DNA of 64,000 nt from Anaerolineaceae bacterium (GTDB taxonomy: Bacteria; Chloroflexota; Anaerolineae; Promineifilales; Promineifilaceae): NCBI GenBank assembly GCA_002699125.1, contig PABI01000152.1, positions 1 to 64,000 on the forward strand, written 5' to 3'. Below are positions 52,807 through 62,097 of the stretch, one piece after another. How positions within the stretch are numbered: the stretch's first letter is position 1; every line of letters begins with the position of its first letter. The notes beneath the pieces are model-generated. The model saw nothing but the letters and a program-made list of their open reading frames with translations, made no database searches and was not told where the DNA came from. Made by a program: the position numbers and the translations under genes.

Positions 52807-53616
52807 TCACGATGAAGCCAGCAATATCAATAACTGGTCTTTGCTAAACTCAGCCTGCGCTCCTGAGTCGATGATAAACGACCCAACATCTTCCATCACC
52901 AGCGACCAGTTCAAGGGTGCTATCTTTTCCCTGACAACCGTTCGCCAATTGGCTGGAGTGACAGCGTCATCATGCCAGCCGCCCTGCTGCAAGCAGTTAT
53001 TAAGATAGACCAGGTTTGGTTCTGGCCAACTTGCTTGACTCAGATACCACCACAGGTCATAAATATCCCGCCCTTTGAGATAGTCACGCTGTAATACCGC
53101 GCTCAGTTTACCGGCCAGGAGCGTCGGGGGATCATGGTGCTGCAAATTGAGGGGAACGTGCCTGGTCAGCGGGGTGGTCATCAGGCCCGCTTGTGCTGGC
53201 GGATTAGTATCAACTTCAACCTTCACCGCCAGTACCTCTTCAGCATATCCCGACAAACCAAGCTCGTGCAGCAAGCCGCGAAAACGAACAAAGGCCTTAT
53301 GAACAGGCCGCTTCACGTTCAGCTTCACATCAACCACATAGGCTTCGGCAGAAAGGTCACCCACAATTTGCTCTAAATAGGTGCGAAAATCATACGCTTC
53401 TGGATGTCGCTCCAGAGCAAAATCAAGGTCTTCCGAATACCGGGGAATGTCATAGAGAAAACGCAAGCTTGTGCCGCCATGAAAGGCCAACGTTTGCATG
53501 GCACCAGCCCGCTGCAAGCTTTGCAAGGTGCGTGCTTGCAAATATTCACGAACGAGATGGATAGCAACCAATTGGGTTGACGCCGGCGCAATGAGGGTAC
53601 GCAAATATGCTTTCAT
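52807..53616 (-). CDS. abiEii: AbiEii/AbiGii-family nucleotidyltransferase toxin
   Basis: This protein has 269 residues. The nucleotidyltransferase core is clear: GGTSLRFLYD (near 46) and RYSEDLDFAL (near 58-66), the GG-S/T plus SEDLDF signature of AbiEii. In the type IV toxin-antitoxin/abortive infection system this toxin blocks growth, in studied members by transferring nucleotides to tRNA or by GTP-dependent activity, and it is countered by AbiEi. The start overlaps the AbiEi stop by 4 bp, so the pair is one coupled unit. The length is near the family norm, with no lesion seen. It lies between repeat copy G and the Wadjet operon. Confidence 0.88.
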   Translation of the reverse strand: MKAYLRTLIAPASTQLVAIHLVREYLQARTLQSLQRAGAMQTLAFHGGTSLRFLYDIPRYSEDLDFALERHPEAYDFRTYLEQIVGDLSAEAYVVDVKLNVKRPVHKAFVRFRGLLHELGLSGYAEEVLAVKVEVDTNPPAQAGLMTTPLTRHVPLNLQHHDPPTLLAGKLSAVLQRDYLKGRDIYDLWWYLSQASWPEPNLVYLNNCLQQGGWHDDAVTPANWRTVVREKIAPLNWSLVMEDVGSFIIDSGAQAEFSKDQLLILLASS

Positions 53617-54242
53617 AGTGGCTCGTATTCTTCGGCTTCGCGATGGGCAATGGCTTCAATGATGCTGGCCGCACGTTTGAGCTTGGGTTTACCAGCTCGT
53701 TCGGCCAATCGATGCAGCTGCTCCAGATCAAGAATTTCGAGATTCTGCAGGCGCAGGGATTCGATATATTCTCTGGAATCTCCCCGTGGGCGAAAATGAA
53801 CGAGATCGAGCAGCGCTTTTTCTGGTGTGGCCACGTAGGCATATTCGTCATTGACCAACAGGCGGTACTCAATGCCATAAAATAAGGCTGGATGAATGTG
53901 CCGGTAAGAAAAACGGCCGAATTTGTTTTCATAATCTACCGGCCGCTGGGTCGTAACGCTGGTCACAACCGCCACGTGCTCTAGGATGAGGTGATAATAA
54001 CTCAATGCCATTTGCAGGCTCACATAGGAGCCCGGTACAAGACGATTGGCCACCACAAACGGATGGGGATTTTGCCCAGGAAGCGCATAAATCCCGCGCC
54101 GCAGTTGAATGACTTTCTCTTTTCTGGTCCAATCACTCAGCTGCCGTTGGGCTTGATGAGGCGTGACTTCGCCTGTCAGCAGCAGCGACGTTTCAAACAA
54201 GGGCTGGTCTTGGACAATATGCTGTAGTTGTTTCCATCTCAT
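53613..54242 (-). CDS. abiEi: AbiEi antitoxin
   Basis: The track ORF starts at 54311, but conservation begins at MRWKQLQHIVQDQPLFETSLL, so the ATG at 54242 is chosen (209 residues). The upstream 23 codons (MIPTTSEC...) look non-coding, though neither start has a good ribosome-binding site. The N-terminal ~90 residues form the winged-helix domain that represses the abiE promoter (PHQAQRQLSDWTRKEKVIQLRRGIYALP). The C-terminal domain (ALSYYHLI, PEKALLDLVHF) is the part that counters the toxin in known members. It is coupled to abiEii by an ATGA overlap. Confidence 0.85.
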   Translation of the reverse strand: MRWKQLQHIVQDQPLFETSLLLTGEVTPHQAQRQLSDWTRKEKVIQLRRGIYALPGQNPHPFVVANRLVPGSYVSLQMALSYYHLILEHVAVVTSVTTQRPVDYENKFGRFSYRHIHPALFYGIEYRLLVNDEYAYVATPEKALLDLVHFRPRGDSREYIESLRLQNLEILDLEQLHRLAERAGKPKLKRAASIIEAIAHREAEEYEPL

Positions 54243-54311
54243 GTTGACAATTATGGCAGAAATCGTTAGTTGTTGCAACGGTTTTGAGCATTCGCTGGTT
54301 GTAGGAATCAC

Positions 54312-54532
54312 CCGCAGTACGATCAGAGCCGCTCAAAGGGGACAGGCCGAGGAGCTGTTAAATCATTTAATAGACTTTGCCCCTCCCAAAGTTCCCCCTG
54401 GTATCCAAAACGATCGATGGGCTCCAGGCCCACTGCACCTTTCTGTTGGCCTCTGGATGCTCAGCCATGCAGCCGCCAAGTATCTTCCCAAATGAAACTG
54501 CTGCGATGAAAAACGGGCATTTAGAACAACGC
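54312..54532. other. Gap between Wadjet operon end and abiE
   Basis: About 220 bp separate jetD and abiEi. The abiE promoter, and the AbiEi binding site expected from family knowledge, should be here. I cannot identify inverted repeats with confidence. Confidence 0.4.
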
Positions 54533-55714
54533 CTATTCGGTTTGCTGCGACCTCATCACATTCAATTTTACCGCCTCTACGACATCGACCTGTGGAATAC
54601 GCTCCTGCTCCAGGCGCCAGTTATGGGCCACAAGCTGCCGATAAACGGCCGTTTCACCCGCATTTAGATTCACCGGTTCCATAACGCCTGTCGGGGTACC
54701 TGTTACCAGGAATTCCTGATACCTCTCCAGTGTACCTGCATCCATCAAAAGGGAGCGCGTGTGAGGCCAGTAACCGCGCACCTGCGATAGAATAGCAAAA
54801 CCTTGTGCGTCCAAATCCCCCCAATACCAGATAGCGCAGCCGGCGAGCCAGCGCATTTCGCGCAGCACGTTTACTTGAAACCCTTTGCCCCAGATGGCCA
54901 GCCCATTTTTGACCGGCGGCAGGGTGAGAAAGGTCATTTTATTTTCCACCACAAGAACAGTACGGCCGTTCATCCCCACCAACTGCGCGCAATCCGACAG
55001 CGTCAGGCTTACATCAGCGGCTGGCCAGCCCAGCTCGCGGTGTAAGCCATCATCCAATAAGCGCAGGCGGATTTGCGGCTCGTCATAGCGCAAGCCAAAG
55101 CGGCGTTCAAACTGGTTCTCGTTGTCGTGGAGTGTGGCCGGTGGCAGCAGTTCATCCAGCAAATAGCGCAGAATGGTCAGATTTTCTTCAATGAATTTTG
55201 TGTGCACCGGCACCGGCAGTTCGCGCAGATACAAGTTCGGTTGAGGGTATTGGACAAAATAGGCACACACGACCAGTAAATCGGCCCAGACGGCCAAATA
55301 AGGCAGGATGCGCTGCGGGTACTGGCCCAGCCAGCCTTTTAATTGGGGAAACTGGGTCAGGGTGTGGTGAACGGCCGTTTGCCACTGCCGGAACTCAGCC
55401 TCTTTACCAATCAAGCGCAGATAGTCCGTCTCTGTTTCAATGCTGATGCGCGCCGGGAGGGATTGGCGGCCGTAACGGCGCAGTTCCCGCTCTTCCAACG
55501 TAACCTGGTAACCAAAACCACGCTCCGTTTTGCTCCGTGCCAGTAGTTCTCCCACCCACTGCCGTAGCACCAGATAATCAGCGCTGGCCTTCGCCTTGCC
55601 AAAGCGAATCTCCAGCGGGAAAAAAGGCTCTCCCAGCACGCTGGCCCGTAAAAATGTATGGTATTTTCGCGCCGCCGCTTGCCTGATTTCATCCGGTGTT
55701 ATCATGATCATCAT
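54533..55714 (-). CDS. jetD: Wadjet JetD, TOPRIM-like nuclease subunit
   Basis: This protein has 393 residues. The N-terminal ~190 residues match DUF3322 and the C-terminal part matches DUF2220. The TOPRIM-like acidic residues are visible: Glu in VVENKMTF (near 255) and Asp-x-Asp in YWGDLDAQGFAI (near 300). In known Wadjet systems JetD cleaves plasmid DNA after the JetABC complex extrudes a loop. The start lies 25 bp after the jetC stop. All residues needed for cutting appear intact. Confidence 0.9.
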   Translation of the reverse strand: MMIMITPDEIRQAAARKYHTFLRASVLGEPFFPLEIRFGKAKASADYLVLRQWVGELLARSKTERGFGYQVTLEERELRRYGRQSLPARISIETETDYLRLIGKEAEFRQWQTAVHHTLTQFPQLKGWLGQYPQRILPYLAVWADLLVVCAYFVQYPQPNLYLRELPVPVHTKFIEENLTILRYLLDELLPPATLHDNENQFERRFGLRYDEPQIRLRLLDDGLHRELGWPAADVSLTLSDCAQLVGMNGRTVLVVENKMTFLTLPPVKNGLAIWGKGFQVNVLREMRWLAGCAIWYWGDLDAQGFAILSQVRGYWPHTRSLLMDAGTLERYQEFLVTGTPTGVMEPVNLNAGETAVYRQLVAHNWRLEQERIPQVDVVEAVKLNVMRSQQTE

Positions 55715-55739
55715 CCAAAACGCACGAAGGATAAAAGGT

Positions 55740-58700
55740 TTACCGTATCGTGTCTTTTGTGTCTCCCTGGTTCAAATACGCCAGCCTTTCCTGCCGGAAC
55801 TGCTGGATGCTCATCGTATGCACCTGCGAATGGTTACCTTCGCCATTGTTCCAGACGAAATGGCAGGCGTGGATGAACGGCTCCACGATGTGGATACCGG
55901 TTAGGGGGGTGACCACCAAAAGCTGCAAGTCCAGCTTTTGGAACAGCTGCATGGCGTAGCGGGAATTGTTTTCATCGGACCGGCTGAACGCTTCGTCTAT
56001 CACTACAAAGCGGAAGGACTCGGCCCTGGCTTTTCCCTGTTCCAGGCCAAATTGGAAGGCAATGGCCGAAGCCAGAATTGTGTAGGCCAGCTTCGTCTTT
56101 TGGCCGCCCGATTTACCCGACGAGTCGGAATAGTAATGCTTTTCGCTGTCATCGGCGCGGTAACGTTCAATAGCGGCAAAGCTCAGCCAGTGGCGCACGT
56201 CCGTTACTTTGGTTGTCCACCGCGTCTCTTCTTTAAAACGGGTGATCAGGTCACGCACTTTGGCAAAACCGGCTTCGTACGCTTCTTCGGTGCGCTGTCG
56301 CCCGACGTCCACCAGACAATCTTTGAGCATCTGACGAAACTCGCGAATTTCCGCATCGCGGCTGTTTTCCGTGAGCAGCTGTATATAAGTGTCAGGGGTG
56401 TAATCTATGGTGTGCAGTGACTGGTTCAGGTTGGCGATGTTTTCCTGGATTTCCTCCACGTATTTGTGCAGGTCGGCCTGGAAGAGCGCGATTGCTTCAA
56501 TCACTTTTTCGTCACGCATGCGGCGGAAGCGCGCTGTGTATTGGGGCAAGTCGTCATGTTCAATGCGTGCCAGTTCGCGGTTAAATTCAGGGATGGACTC
56601 AACGGCGGCGTCGAAATCGGCCGTTTCCGCCGGATAGGCGTCTTTATACTCCTGCATTAACTTGAGCAGGCGGCCCATGAAGGTGTTGGCGCGGCGCTGC
56701 TCGCTGTCGCTGGCTACCTGGAAGTGGGTGATGACATCGCGCCACAGGCGGTCTACGTTTTTCAGGGTAATGGGCACCGTCACCTGTGCCTTGATGCGCG
56801 GGGCGTATTGAGCCATCGCCGCGTCATCTGCCTCCCGCACGTCGGCCCGTGCTTCTTCAAGCTCCCGTTGGTACTGGCTGATCTGATACTCAAGTTTGCT
56901 GACGATGTCGGCCTGTTTATCTCGCTCCTGGGCGACGGCCTTGAGTTGGCCTTGAATTTGGGCAAGCTCGGTCTGGAGCTGTTGTAAGCGGTTGGAGCTT
57001 TGTTCCAGGCGGGCTTTTTGCGCTTCTAGCTGCTGAACCTGAGCCGCTTCTCGGCGCCAATCGAGTTGAGCAAAATCGGTAAAGGCCAACAGGTTGTTCA
57101 GCCGGTCCTGCTGCTGGTGGGCTTGCTGTTGGGCAGCTTTGGCCGCCTGAATTTGTTTTTTGGCCTGCTGCAGCCGCTTTTTAATGTCCGCCAGCTCTTC
57201 TTCTAACGCGCGAATTTTTTCCTTGTTGCTCCAGCCGAGAATGTAGGTGCGGCGGTCATCCAGGCGGCGGCGGTCGTCTTTTTCGTAGCGGTGGCCACCG
57301 GTTTTGCTCAGACCTGTGGGCGTGATGGCTCGGTGGGCTCGGTCAAATTCGGCCATCGTTTCGCAGCAGGTGTAGTCGTACCGCTCGATAATTTCGTTTT
57401 CCAGCCAGTCGTAATAGGGGGTATCGGGCTTAATTTCTAGCTTGTGACGCAGGGCGTGGGGATTTTCTGGTCGATGGGGATTGTATTCTCCGTCTTCCGG
57501 CACGCGGTGGAAGATGAGTCGGCCGTTTAAATGATTTTCGTTCACGTAGCGCGAGAAACGGCCGTAATGCCGATCTGGCACCAACAGCCGCAGCCCCAGA
57601 TTATGGAGCAGCCGTTCAATTGCGCCTTGCCAATTCCTCTCGCGGGCTTTTACCTGGAGCAGCTCCCCTACAAAAGGTACTTCGCCCTCGTCTATGGCCA
57701 GCGCATCAAGGATTTGCGTACGAAGGTCCAGGTTTTGCCCCGGTATCTGGCTGGCACGGCCGTGCAGGGAGGTTACTTCCTGCTGCACCTTATTCTGTTC
57801 TTGTTCCAGTTCGTTTTCGGTGATTTGTGCTTGACGCAGCTGCTCTGCGGCCGTTTCCAACTGCTTATGGATCTGTGTCGTCAGGTTGGCCGCCTGGCGG
57901 CGGTTCTCGGCAAAGGTCACCTCATCTTTGTAGAGAGACAGGCTGAGCGTGCGGGCAATCTGGTCATACTGTTGAGCGTCAGCCTCCTTTCGCTGCTGGC
58001 GCTGGCGCGTATGCTCTATTTCCTGGGCCAGCTCACGCAGCCGGCGGCCGGTTTCGTCGCTGCTGATGGCGATTTGCAAATCGGTGTCTTGGCGACGTAG
58101 GTGGGCGATCTGTTCGCCGAGCTGGTTGAGCTGACCTTGGGCGGCATCACGGTCAGTTTCCGCGGCTACGACGGCCGTTTGCAGCAGCTGCCACTTCTTT
58201 CCCGCAAAATAAACAGGGATGGCGGCCTGACAGCCGCGCAGTACGTCAATTTCCGCCTGGGCCGCTTCGTATTTCCGTGCTTCATCGGCCAGGGGGCGCA
58301 ACAGCGCCAGCTGCTGTTCGGCTTTTTGCATTGCCTGGTAAGCCAGCATAAGGTTCTCGTAATGTTCCTGAAGTTGACCAATCTTTTCCTGGGCATCCGT
58401 TTTTTCCAGCATGTGCTGGCGCACAAAATCGTTCAGTTCGCCAATTTCCTTGATAGTGACCGTCTGGTTGAACAGGTCGAGCGCCTTATCAGAACGCAGA
58501 CCAAATAGTTTGCGAAAATGGCGGCTGTACCGGTTGAACTGCTCTTCGAGGGTCACGCCTTTCATCTGGCGCAACTGCTTTTTCAGGTCGGCAATGGTTT
58601 CAAAGTCGGTGAACTGGTCGGCTATAGATAGGGCACAATTGGCCACAACGTAAAACTTTTTCACGCCGTCGTTGAGCCAGAAGACCTGCGCCAGCGTGAC

Positions 58701-59090
58701 GTCTTGTTGGTAGCTGTCATTGTGGAAATGGGCCAGCAGCACGCTGTACTTGTTTTTGTCTCGCAGATATTGGACCTGGGCCGTATACCCTTCGTCGGAT
58801 TGCAGACGGCCGTAAGCCCCGCGCAGATAAGTGTATTCACTTCGTTCGCGTCGTCCGGAGGCTGCCTGATTATAATTTCGCTTGGCGTTGGGTACGAGCA
58901 GCGTGAGCAGCGCGTCAACCAGTGTAGATTTACCCGAGCCGTTTTCCCCGGTGAGTAAAGCCGTAGCGCCGTGCGGCTCGATACGCCACACCCTGTCATT
59001 GAAGGTGCCCCAGTTGTACAGTTCCAGCGTGTGCAGACGAAAGCCGGTAGGGGAATCGTTGGTACGAAAATCAAAAAGTGACTGCTGCAT
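55740..59090 (-). CDS. jetC: Wadjet JetC, SMC-like ATPase
   Basis: This protein has 1116 residues with the SMC/MukB plan. Walker A is LLTGENGSGKSTLVDALL (near 47). Two long coiled-coil arms (about 230-420 and 610-800) flank a hinge-like section (about 430-600). Near the C-terminus are the ABC signature SSGKSGGQKTKLAY (near 995) and Walker B FRFVVIDEAFSR (near 1033). In Wadjet this subunit is the loop-extruding motor. The gene follows jetB by 51 bp. No frameshift or truncation is seen. Confidence 0.93.
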   Translation of the reverse strand: MQQSLFDFRTNDSPTGFRLHTLELYNWGTFNDRVWRIEPHGATALLTGENGSGKSTLVDALLTLLVPNAKRNYNQAASGRRERSEYTYLRGAYGRLQSDEGYTAQVQYLRDKNKYSVLLAHFHNDSYQQDVTLAQVFWLNDGVKKFYVVANCALSIADQFTDFETIADLKKQLRQMKGVTLEEQFNRYSRHFRKLFGLRSDKALDLFNQTVTIKEIGELNDFVRQHMLEKTDAQEKIGQLQEHYENLMLAYQAMQKAEQQLALLRPLADEARKYEAAQAEIDVLRGCQAAIPVYFAGKKWQLLQTAVVAAETDRDAAQGQLNQLGEQIAHLRRQDTDLQIAISSDETGRRLRELAQEIEHTRQRQQRKEADAQQYDQIARTLSLSLYKDEVTFAENRRQAANLTTQIHKQLETAAEQLRQAQITENELEQEQNKVQQEVTSLHGRASQIPGQNLDLRTQILDALAIDEGEVPFVGELLQVKARERNWQGAIERLLHNLGLRLLVPDRHYGRFSRYVNENHLNGRLIFHRVPEDGEYNPHRPENPHALRHKLEIKPDTPYYDWLENEIIERYDYTCCETMAEFDRAHRAITPTGLSKTGGHRYEKDDRRRLDDRRTYILGWSNKEKIRALEEELADIKKRLQQAKKQIQAAKAAQQQAHQQQDRLNNLLAFTDFAQLDWRREAAQVQQLEAQKARLEQSSNRLQQLQTELAQIQGQLKAVAQERDKQADIVSKLEYQISQYQRELEEARADVREADDAAMAQYAPRIKAQVTVPITLKNVDRLWRDVITHFQVASDSEQRRANTFMGRLLKLMQEYKDAYPAETADFDAAVESIPEFNRELARIEHDDLPQYTARFRRMRDEKVIEAIALFQADLHKYVEEIQENIANLNQSLHTIDYTPDTYIQLLTENSRDAEIREFRQMLKDCLVDVGRQRTEEAYEAGFAKVRDLITRFKEETRWTTKVTDVRHWLSFAAIERYRADDSEKHYYSDSSGKSGGQKTKLAYTILASAIAFQFGLEQGKARAESFRFVVIDEAFSRSDENNSRYAMQLFQKLDLQLLVVTPLTGIHIVEPFIHACHFVWNNGEGNHSQVHTMSIQQFRQERLAYLNQGDTKDTIR

Positions 59091-59141
59091 AAGGTTGTTT
59101 CTTTTTGCAGCCGCGAAGAAGGCATAGCCTTTTTCCGAGGC

Positions 59142-59711
59142 TTAATCCTCTTGAATATATTCTTCCAGCTGGTCGCGGATTTCCACCAGCGTATCGGCAG
59201 AGATTTTTGCTTTAATAATGCGACGGACTTCGTATAGGTCTTCGGTATCGGAACTGTTTAGCTTTTTGAGGAAGCTGACGTTTTCCACCTGGCGGATAGC
59301 GCTGTCGATGCGCCGTTCCAGCCGGGTCATATCGGTTTGTTCCGGAAAGAAAAGCTGCATCATCTCCTGAATTTGCGCCCGGCTAAGCACGTAGCGCGGT
59401 TCATCAGGGGTACGGGCATCAAACTGCTGCAGGCTTTCGCGCAGCAGCACACAGAGCAGCGTTGCGTCGTAGGTAAGCGGGATGCGGCGCACTAAACGCG
59501 GCAGGTTTGCGATCCCATCCTCGTCGTCTGGTTGAGTAAGATAGGCATACCCCTCAACTTCATCTAGGTGTATCTGCAAGCCGATGGCTTCAAAGTGGCG
59601 CTGGATGGGCGCGGCATAGCTGATCAGCTGCTCCCACTGCTTATCATCATAGTAGACGACGCCTTGGAGCAGTTTCAAAATGAGTGAAGCGTATGGTAAT
59701 GGTTCTTCCAT
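59142..59711 (-). CDS. jetB: Wadjet JetB, MukE/MksE-like subunit (DUF4194)
   Basis: This protein has 189 residues, the usual length for DUF4194. It is all-helical with tandem winged-helix character (YASLILKLLQGVVYYDDKQW; IQEMMQLFFPEQTDMTRLERRID; SDTEDLYEVRRIIKAKISAD). In the complex it bridges JetA and DNA. It sits 42 bp after jetA. Confidence 0.9.
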   Translation of the reverse strand: MEEPLPYASLILKLLQGVVYYDDKQWEQLISYAAPIQRHFEAIGLQIHLDEVEGYAYLTQPDDEDGIANLPRLVRRIPLTYDATLLCVLLRESLQQFDARTPDEPRYVLSRAQIQEMMQLFFPEQTDMTRLERRIDSAIRQVENVSFLKKLNSSDTEDLYEVRRIIKAKISADTLVEIRDQLEEYIQED

Positions 59712-59753
59712 TTTTGTTTACCATGGTGCCTACGAAGAGCAGAATGTTTTTTA

Positions 59754-61217
59754 TCATTCTCCATCTCTTGGTAGTGCATTTTTAAATACGATACGCGGTA
59801 GGCGGATTATACGGCCGTTTTCACCCAGCACGATTTCCTCCCAACCGGACTCATCAATATGGTGTGCCTCATCATCGGTGGCCAGCAAAATGTACGTGAG
59901 GAGTTCAGCCAGACCTTGCGTGAGGGGATAATGGGCGGCTATCTCTCCTAATGTCACAACTGGCCTTTGGGCCAGCAGGGTGGCAACGCGCCGACGCAGC
60001 CGACTTTTATCGATGAAAAACTGGCTGAAGAGGACCGCTAAATCGGATACCGACAAATCGAGGGTTTCCGTGGCGGGTTCCACATCGGCAAAGCTGGTGA
60101 CACTCGGTGGCGACCACAATGGTCGTTCCAGAGGCATATCAATAGCCGGTCCATCTTCGACCCAGAGCCAGGTTTTGTCGTCAAGCGATTCTACCGCCAG
60201 GCGAACGGCCATTTGTTTAATCTCCATTGTCAGATCCATTACCCGGCGGGCTTCGGCCAGATTTTGTTCATCCAGCAGTTTGCGCAGCTGCTCACCCAAC
60301 CGACGGTTAGATTCCACAATTTTGGCGGCGGCATCAACCAAGCTGCGTTTGAGGCGCCGCAGGCGCAGCGTTTGTGTCGAGTCTAGCTGCTGAAGGTCGG
60401 GAAGCTGGTAAACGGCCGTGAGCAGTTCTTGCAGCTCTTCCTGCCGCCGGGTAGAAATCAGAAACTCCCAAAAGGCATAAAAGCTACGCCCTTGGTCCGA
60501 CTCCTTTAGGGCGGCATCTGCATCCAGCACGTGGCCTACGATGTGCCCTTTACGCGCCTCCGTTGCCAACTGCTGCGTCTGTACCTGACGAGCAATAAGG
60601 CGAAAATTTTCTTCTACTTCGCGAAAGTCACCTAATAATCGACGGGCAACATCGTTCGCCTCGAAAAATCGCTCCTTGATTTGCGTTTGGGAGTATTGCT
60701 CAATCTGACCAGTAGCCTGAATCGCCTCAATTTGTGCCTGAATCTCTGCCTTTTCTTTTTCTAACTGTTCCAATCGCGTGGCTACATCTACCGTGCCATA
60801 AATAACGATTTCTTGAAGCAAGTCAAAGATACGTAAAAAGCGGGACTCTGTGCCCACAAATTCACTCTTTTGCAGATCCTCTACCCAGGCAATCGCTCGC
60901 TCGCTGTCTGGCGTCAGTTCGTAGACGGGATCGTCGCTGCTGGAATCGTAGTAACGGCGTAAAAAGCGATGCGCATCGTCGCACCAAAGCCGCAGGTAGG
61001 AAACGGCCGTGCCACTGTAACGACCTGGATGGCTTTCCTGTAATGCTTCCAGGTAAGCCGTCAGGTTCTCAAGCATTTCTGTGTGTGGAATCGTAGACCG
61101 CTGTTTCTGCTTAAATTGATCCACCAAAAAGCTGAGAATCAGGGGTGCATTCTGACTCTGTAGTAGTTTGATTGCAGCAGACTGTTGCAGGCTGGACAGG
61201 AGATCATCATGGTGCAT
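59754..61217 (-). CDS. jetA: Wadjet JetA, kleisin-like subunit (DUF3375)
   Basis: This protein has 487 residues, typical of DUF3375. The N-terminus is helical and winged-helix-like (MHHDDLLSSLQQSAAIKLLQ). A coiled coil lies near 165-190 (ATRLEQLEKEKAEIQAQIEA). The C-terminal domain (SDLAVLFSQFFIDKSRLRRRVATLL, GEIAAHYPLTQGLAELLTY) is winged-helix. JetA closes the SMC ring as the kleisin. It is the first gene of the operon. No ribosome-binding site precedes its ATG; TATAAT lies 6 bp upstream instead, consistent with a leaderless mRNA. Confidence 0.9.
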   Translation of the reverse strand: MHHDDLLSSLQQSAAIKLLQSQNAPLILSFLVDQFKQKQRSTIPHTEMLENLTAYLEALQESHPGRYSGTAVSYLRLWCDDAHRFLRRYYDSSSDDPVYELTPDSERAIAWVEDLQKSEFVGTESRFLRIFDLLQEIVIYGTVDVATRLEQLEKEKAEIQAQIEAIQATGQIEQYSQTQIKERFFEANDVARRLLGDFREVEENFRLIARQVQTQQLATEARKGHIVGHVLDADAALKESDQGRSFYAFWEFLISTRRQEELQELLTAVYQLPDLQQLDSTQTLRLRRLKRSLVDAAAKIVESNRRLGEQLRKLLDEQNLAEARRVMDLTMEIKQMAVRLAVESLDDKTWLWVEDGPAIDMPLERPLWSPPSVTSFADVEPATETLDLSVSDLAVLFSQFFIDKSRLRRRVATLLAQRPVVTLGEIAAHYPLTQGLAELLTYILLATDDEAHHIDESGWEEIVLGENGRIIRLPRIVFKNALPRDGE

Positions 61218-61223
61218 CTTTGA

Positions 61224-61229
61224 ATTATA
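61224..61229 (-). promoter_or_regulatory. Putative -10 box for a leaderless Wadjet transcript
   Basis: TATAAT on the minus strand ends 6 bp before the jetA ATG. Transcription from it would start at or next to the A of the start codon. No good TTGACA is found 16-18 bp upstream, so strength and use are uncertain. Confidence 0.4.
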
Positions 61230-61582
61230 GGCAAAACTTTGATGAGAGGATAGGAACGACTGTAGTTAATTGGTAGGATGATGTGGGGCAGGGTAAGACA
61301 GTACCTGTGGGGGGCTAATTCAGCCGCAGTTCAACGGCACGATTGACAGTGCCTTCCTGCGTGCTAAAAGATGGTATTTGGCAAAAGAAAGCACTCGAAG
61401 CCGATATTGTGACTCATTCCTTAGTTGATTCGTCGTATCTTGGCAAAAAAAGGTTGCTATGGCTGGTGGTATCTGGTTACCAATACATGTAGAAACCCAG
61501 CCACGTAGTATAATGTTAAACATAATGGAGTATGATACCTGAAAGTCAACTATGCTTCTAATAATCAGACGAGGAAAACGAT
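61230..61582. other. Divergent intergenic region between Wadjet and the small-gene group
   Basis: About 350 bp lie between jetA and the 65-residue gene. The minus-strand ORF listed here has no recognisable features. Promoters for both directions are expected. Confidence 0.4.
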
Positions 61583-61780
61583 ATGTCTGAAAAAAACCTA
61601 CGAACAATGGATGTTGATAAATTCCAGTTGTTAGCGGATGAGTTCATTGACCGCGCATCACAGGACCTGGGGGAAATGCCCGCTTCCATCTTCTTTGAGC
61701 TGCCATTTGATAAAATGGCTGAAAGTGTGACTGAAACGACAGAAGCTAAGGGCGAGATTATTATCACGCAACCAGAATAA
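61583..61780 (+). CDS. Hypothetical 65-residue protein
   Basis: The small acidic protein (MSEKNLRTMDVDKFQLLADEFIDRA) has a helical N-terminal half and a C-terminal half with no clear fold. It has GAGGAAA-like purines before the ATG. It is followed after 60 bp by the ribbon-helix-helix-like gene, so it may be part of a small TA-like group. No family is recognised. Confidence 0.5.
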   Translation: MSEKNLRTMDVDKFQLLADEFIDRASQDLGEMPASIFFELPFDKMAESVTETTEAKGEIIITQPE

Positions 61781-61839
61781 AAAACACACTCAGATTAATC
61801 CCAGCTGCCTGATCCTTTAATGCGACGTTCTGGAAAAAC

Positions 61840-62097
61840 ATGACGACGAAAGAAACGAAAAAAACAGTTGTTCAAACCGAAATCCCTGACAGGCTGTTAA
61901 TGCAGGAGCAAACTCTCATTGCAACGGGTTGGTTTCGCGATTTAAACGAACTGATGCTAGATGCTTTACGTCGCTTTCTGGAGTCTCATCGGGCCGATTT
62001 ATTGGAGGAGTTTATTCGCCATGATGTCGAATGGGGTTTGACCGGGAAGGAGCTTCATTCTGGCGGGGACAAGTTTGATGAGGAGATAAACTCGTAA
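61840..62097 (+). CDS. Ribbon-helix-helix-like small protein (antitoxin candidate)
   Basis: This protein has 85 residues. The segment VVQTEIPDRLLMQEQTLIATGWFRDLNELMLDALRRFLESH looks like a strand followed by two helices, as in CopG/ParD-type antitoxins. The tail HDVEWGLTGKE is typical of small antitoxins paired with a toxin. The next gene starts on its stop codon (TAATG), so translation is coupled. The partner does not look like a PIN or RelE toxin, so the toxin-antitoxin reading is tentative. Confidence 0.6.
   Translation: MTTKETKKTVVQTEIPDRLLMQEQTLIATGWFRDLNELMLDALRRFLESHRADLLEEFIRHDVEWGLTGKELHSGGDKFDEEINS

Noticed and set aside
54163-54495. 110-residue plus-strand ORF between abiE and jetD
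   Set aside because: Partly antisense to abiEi with no conserved motif. The non-overlapping half could be a remnant, but I cannot support it.
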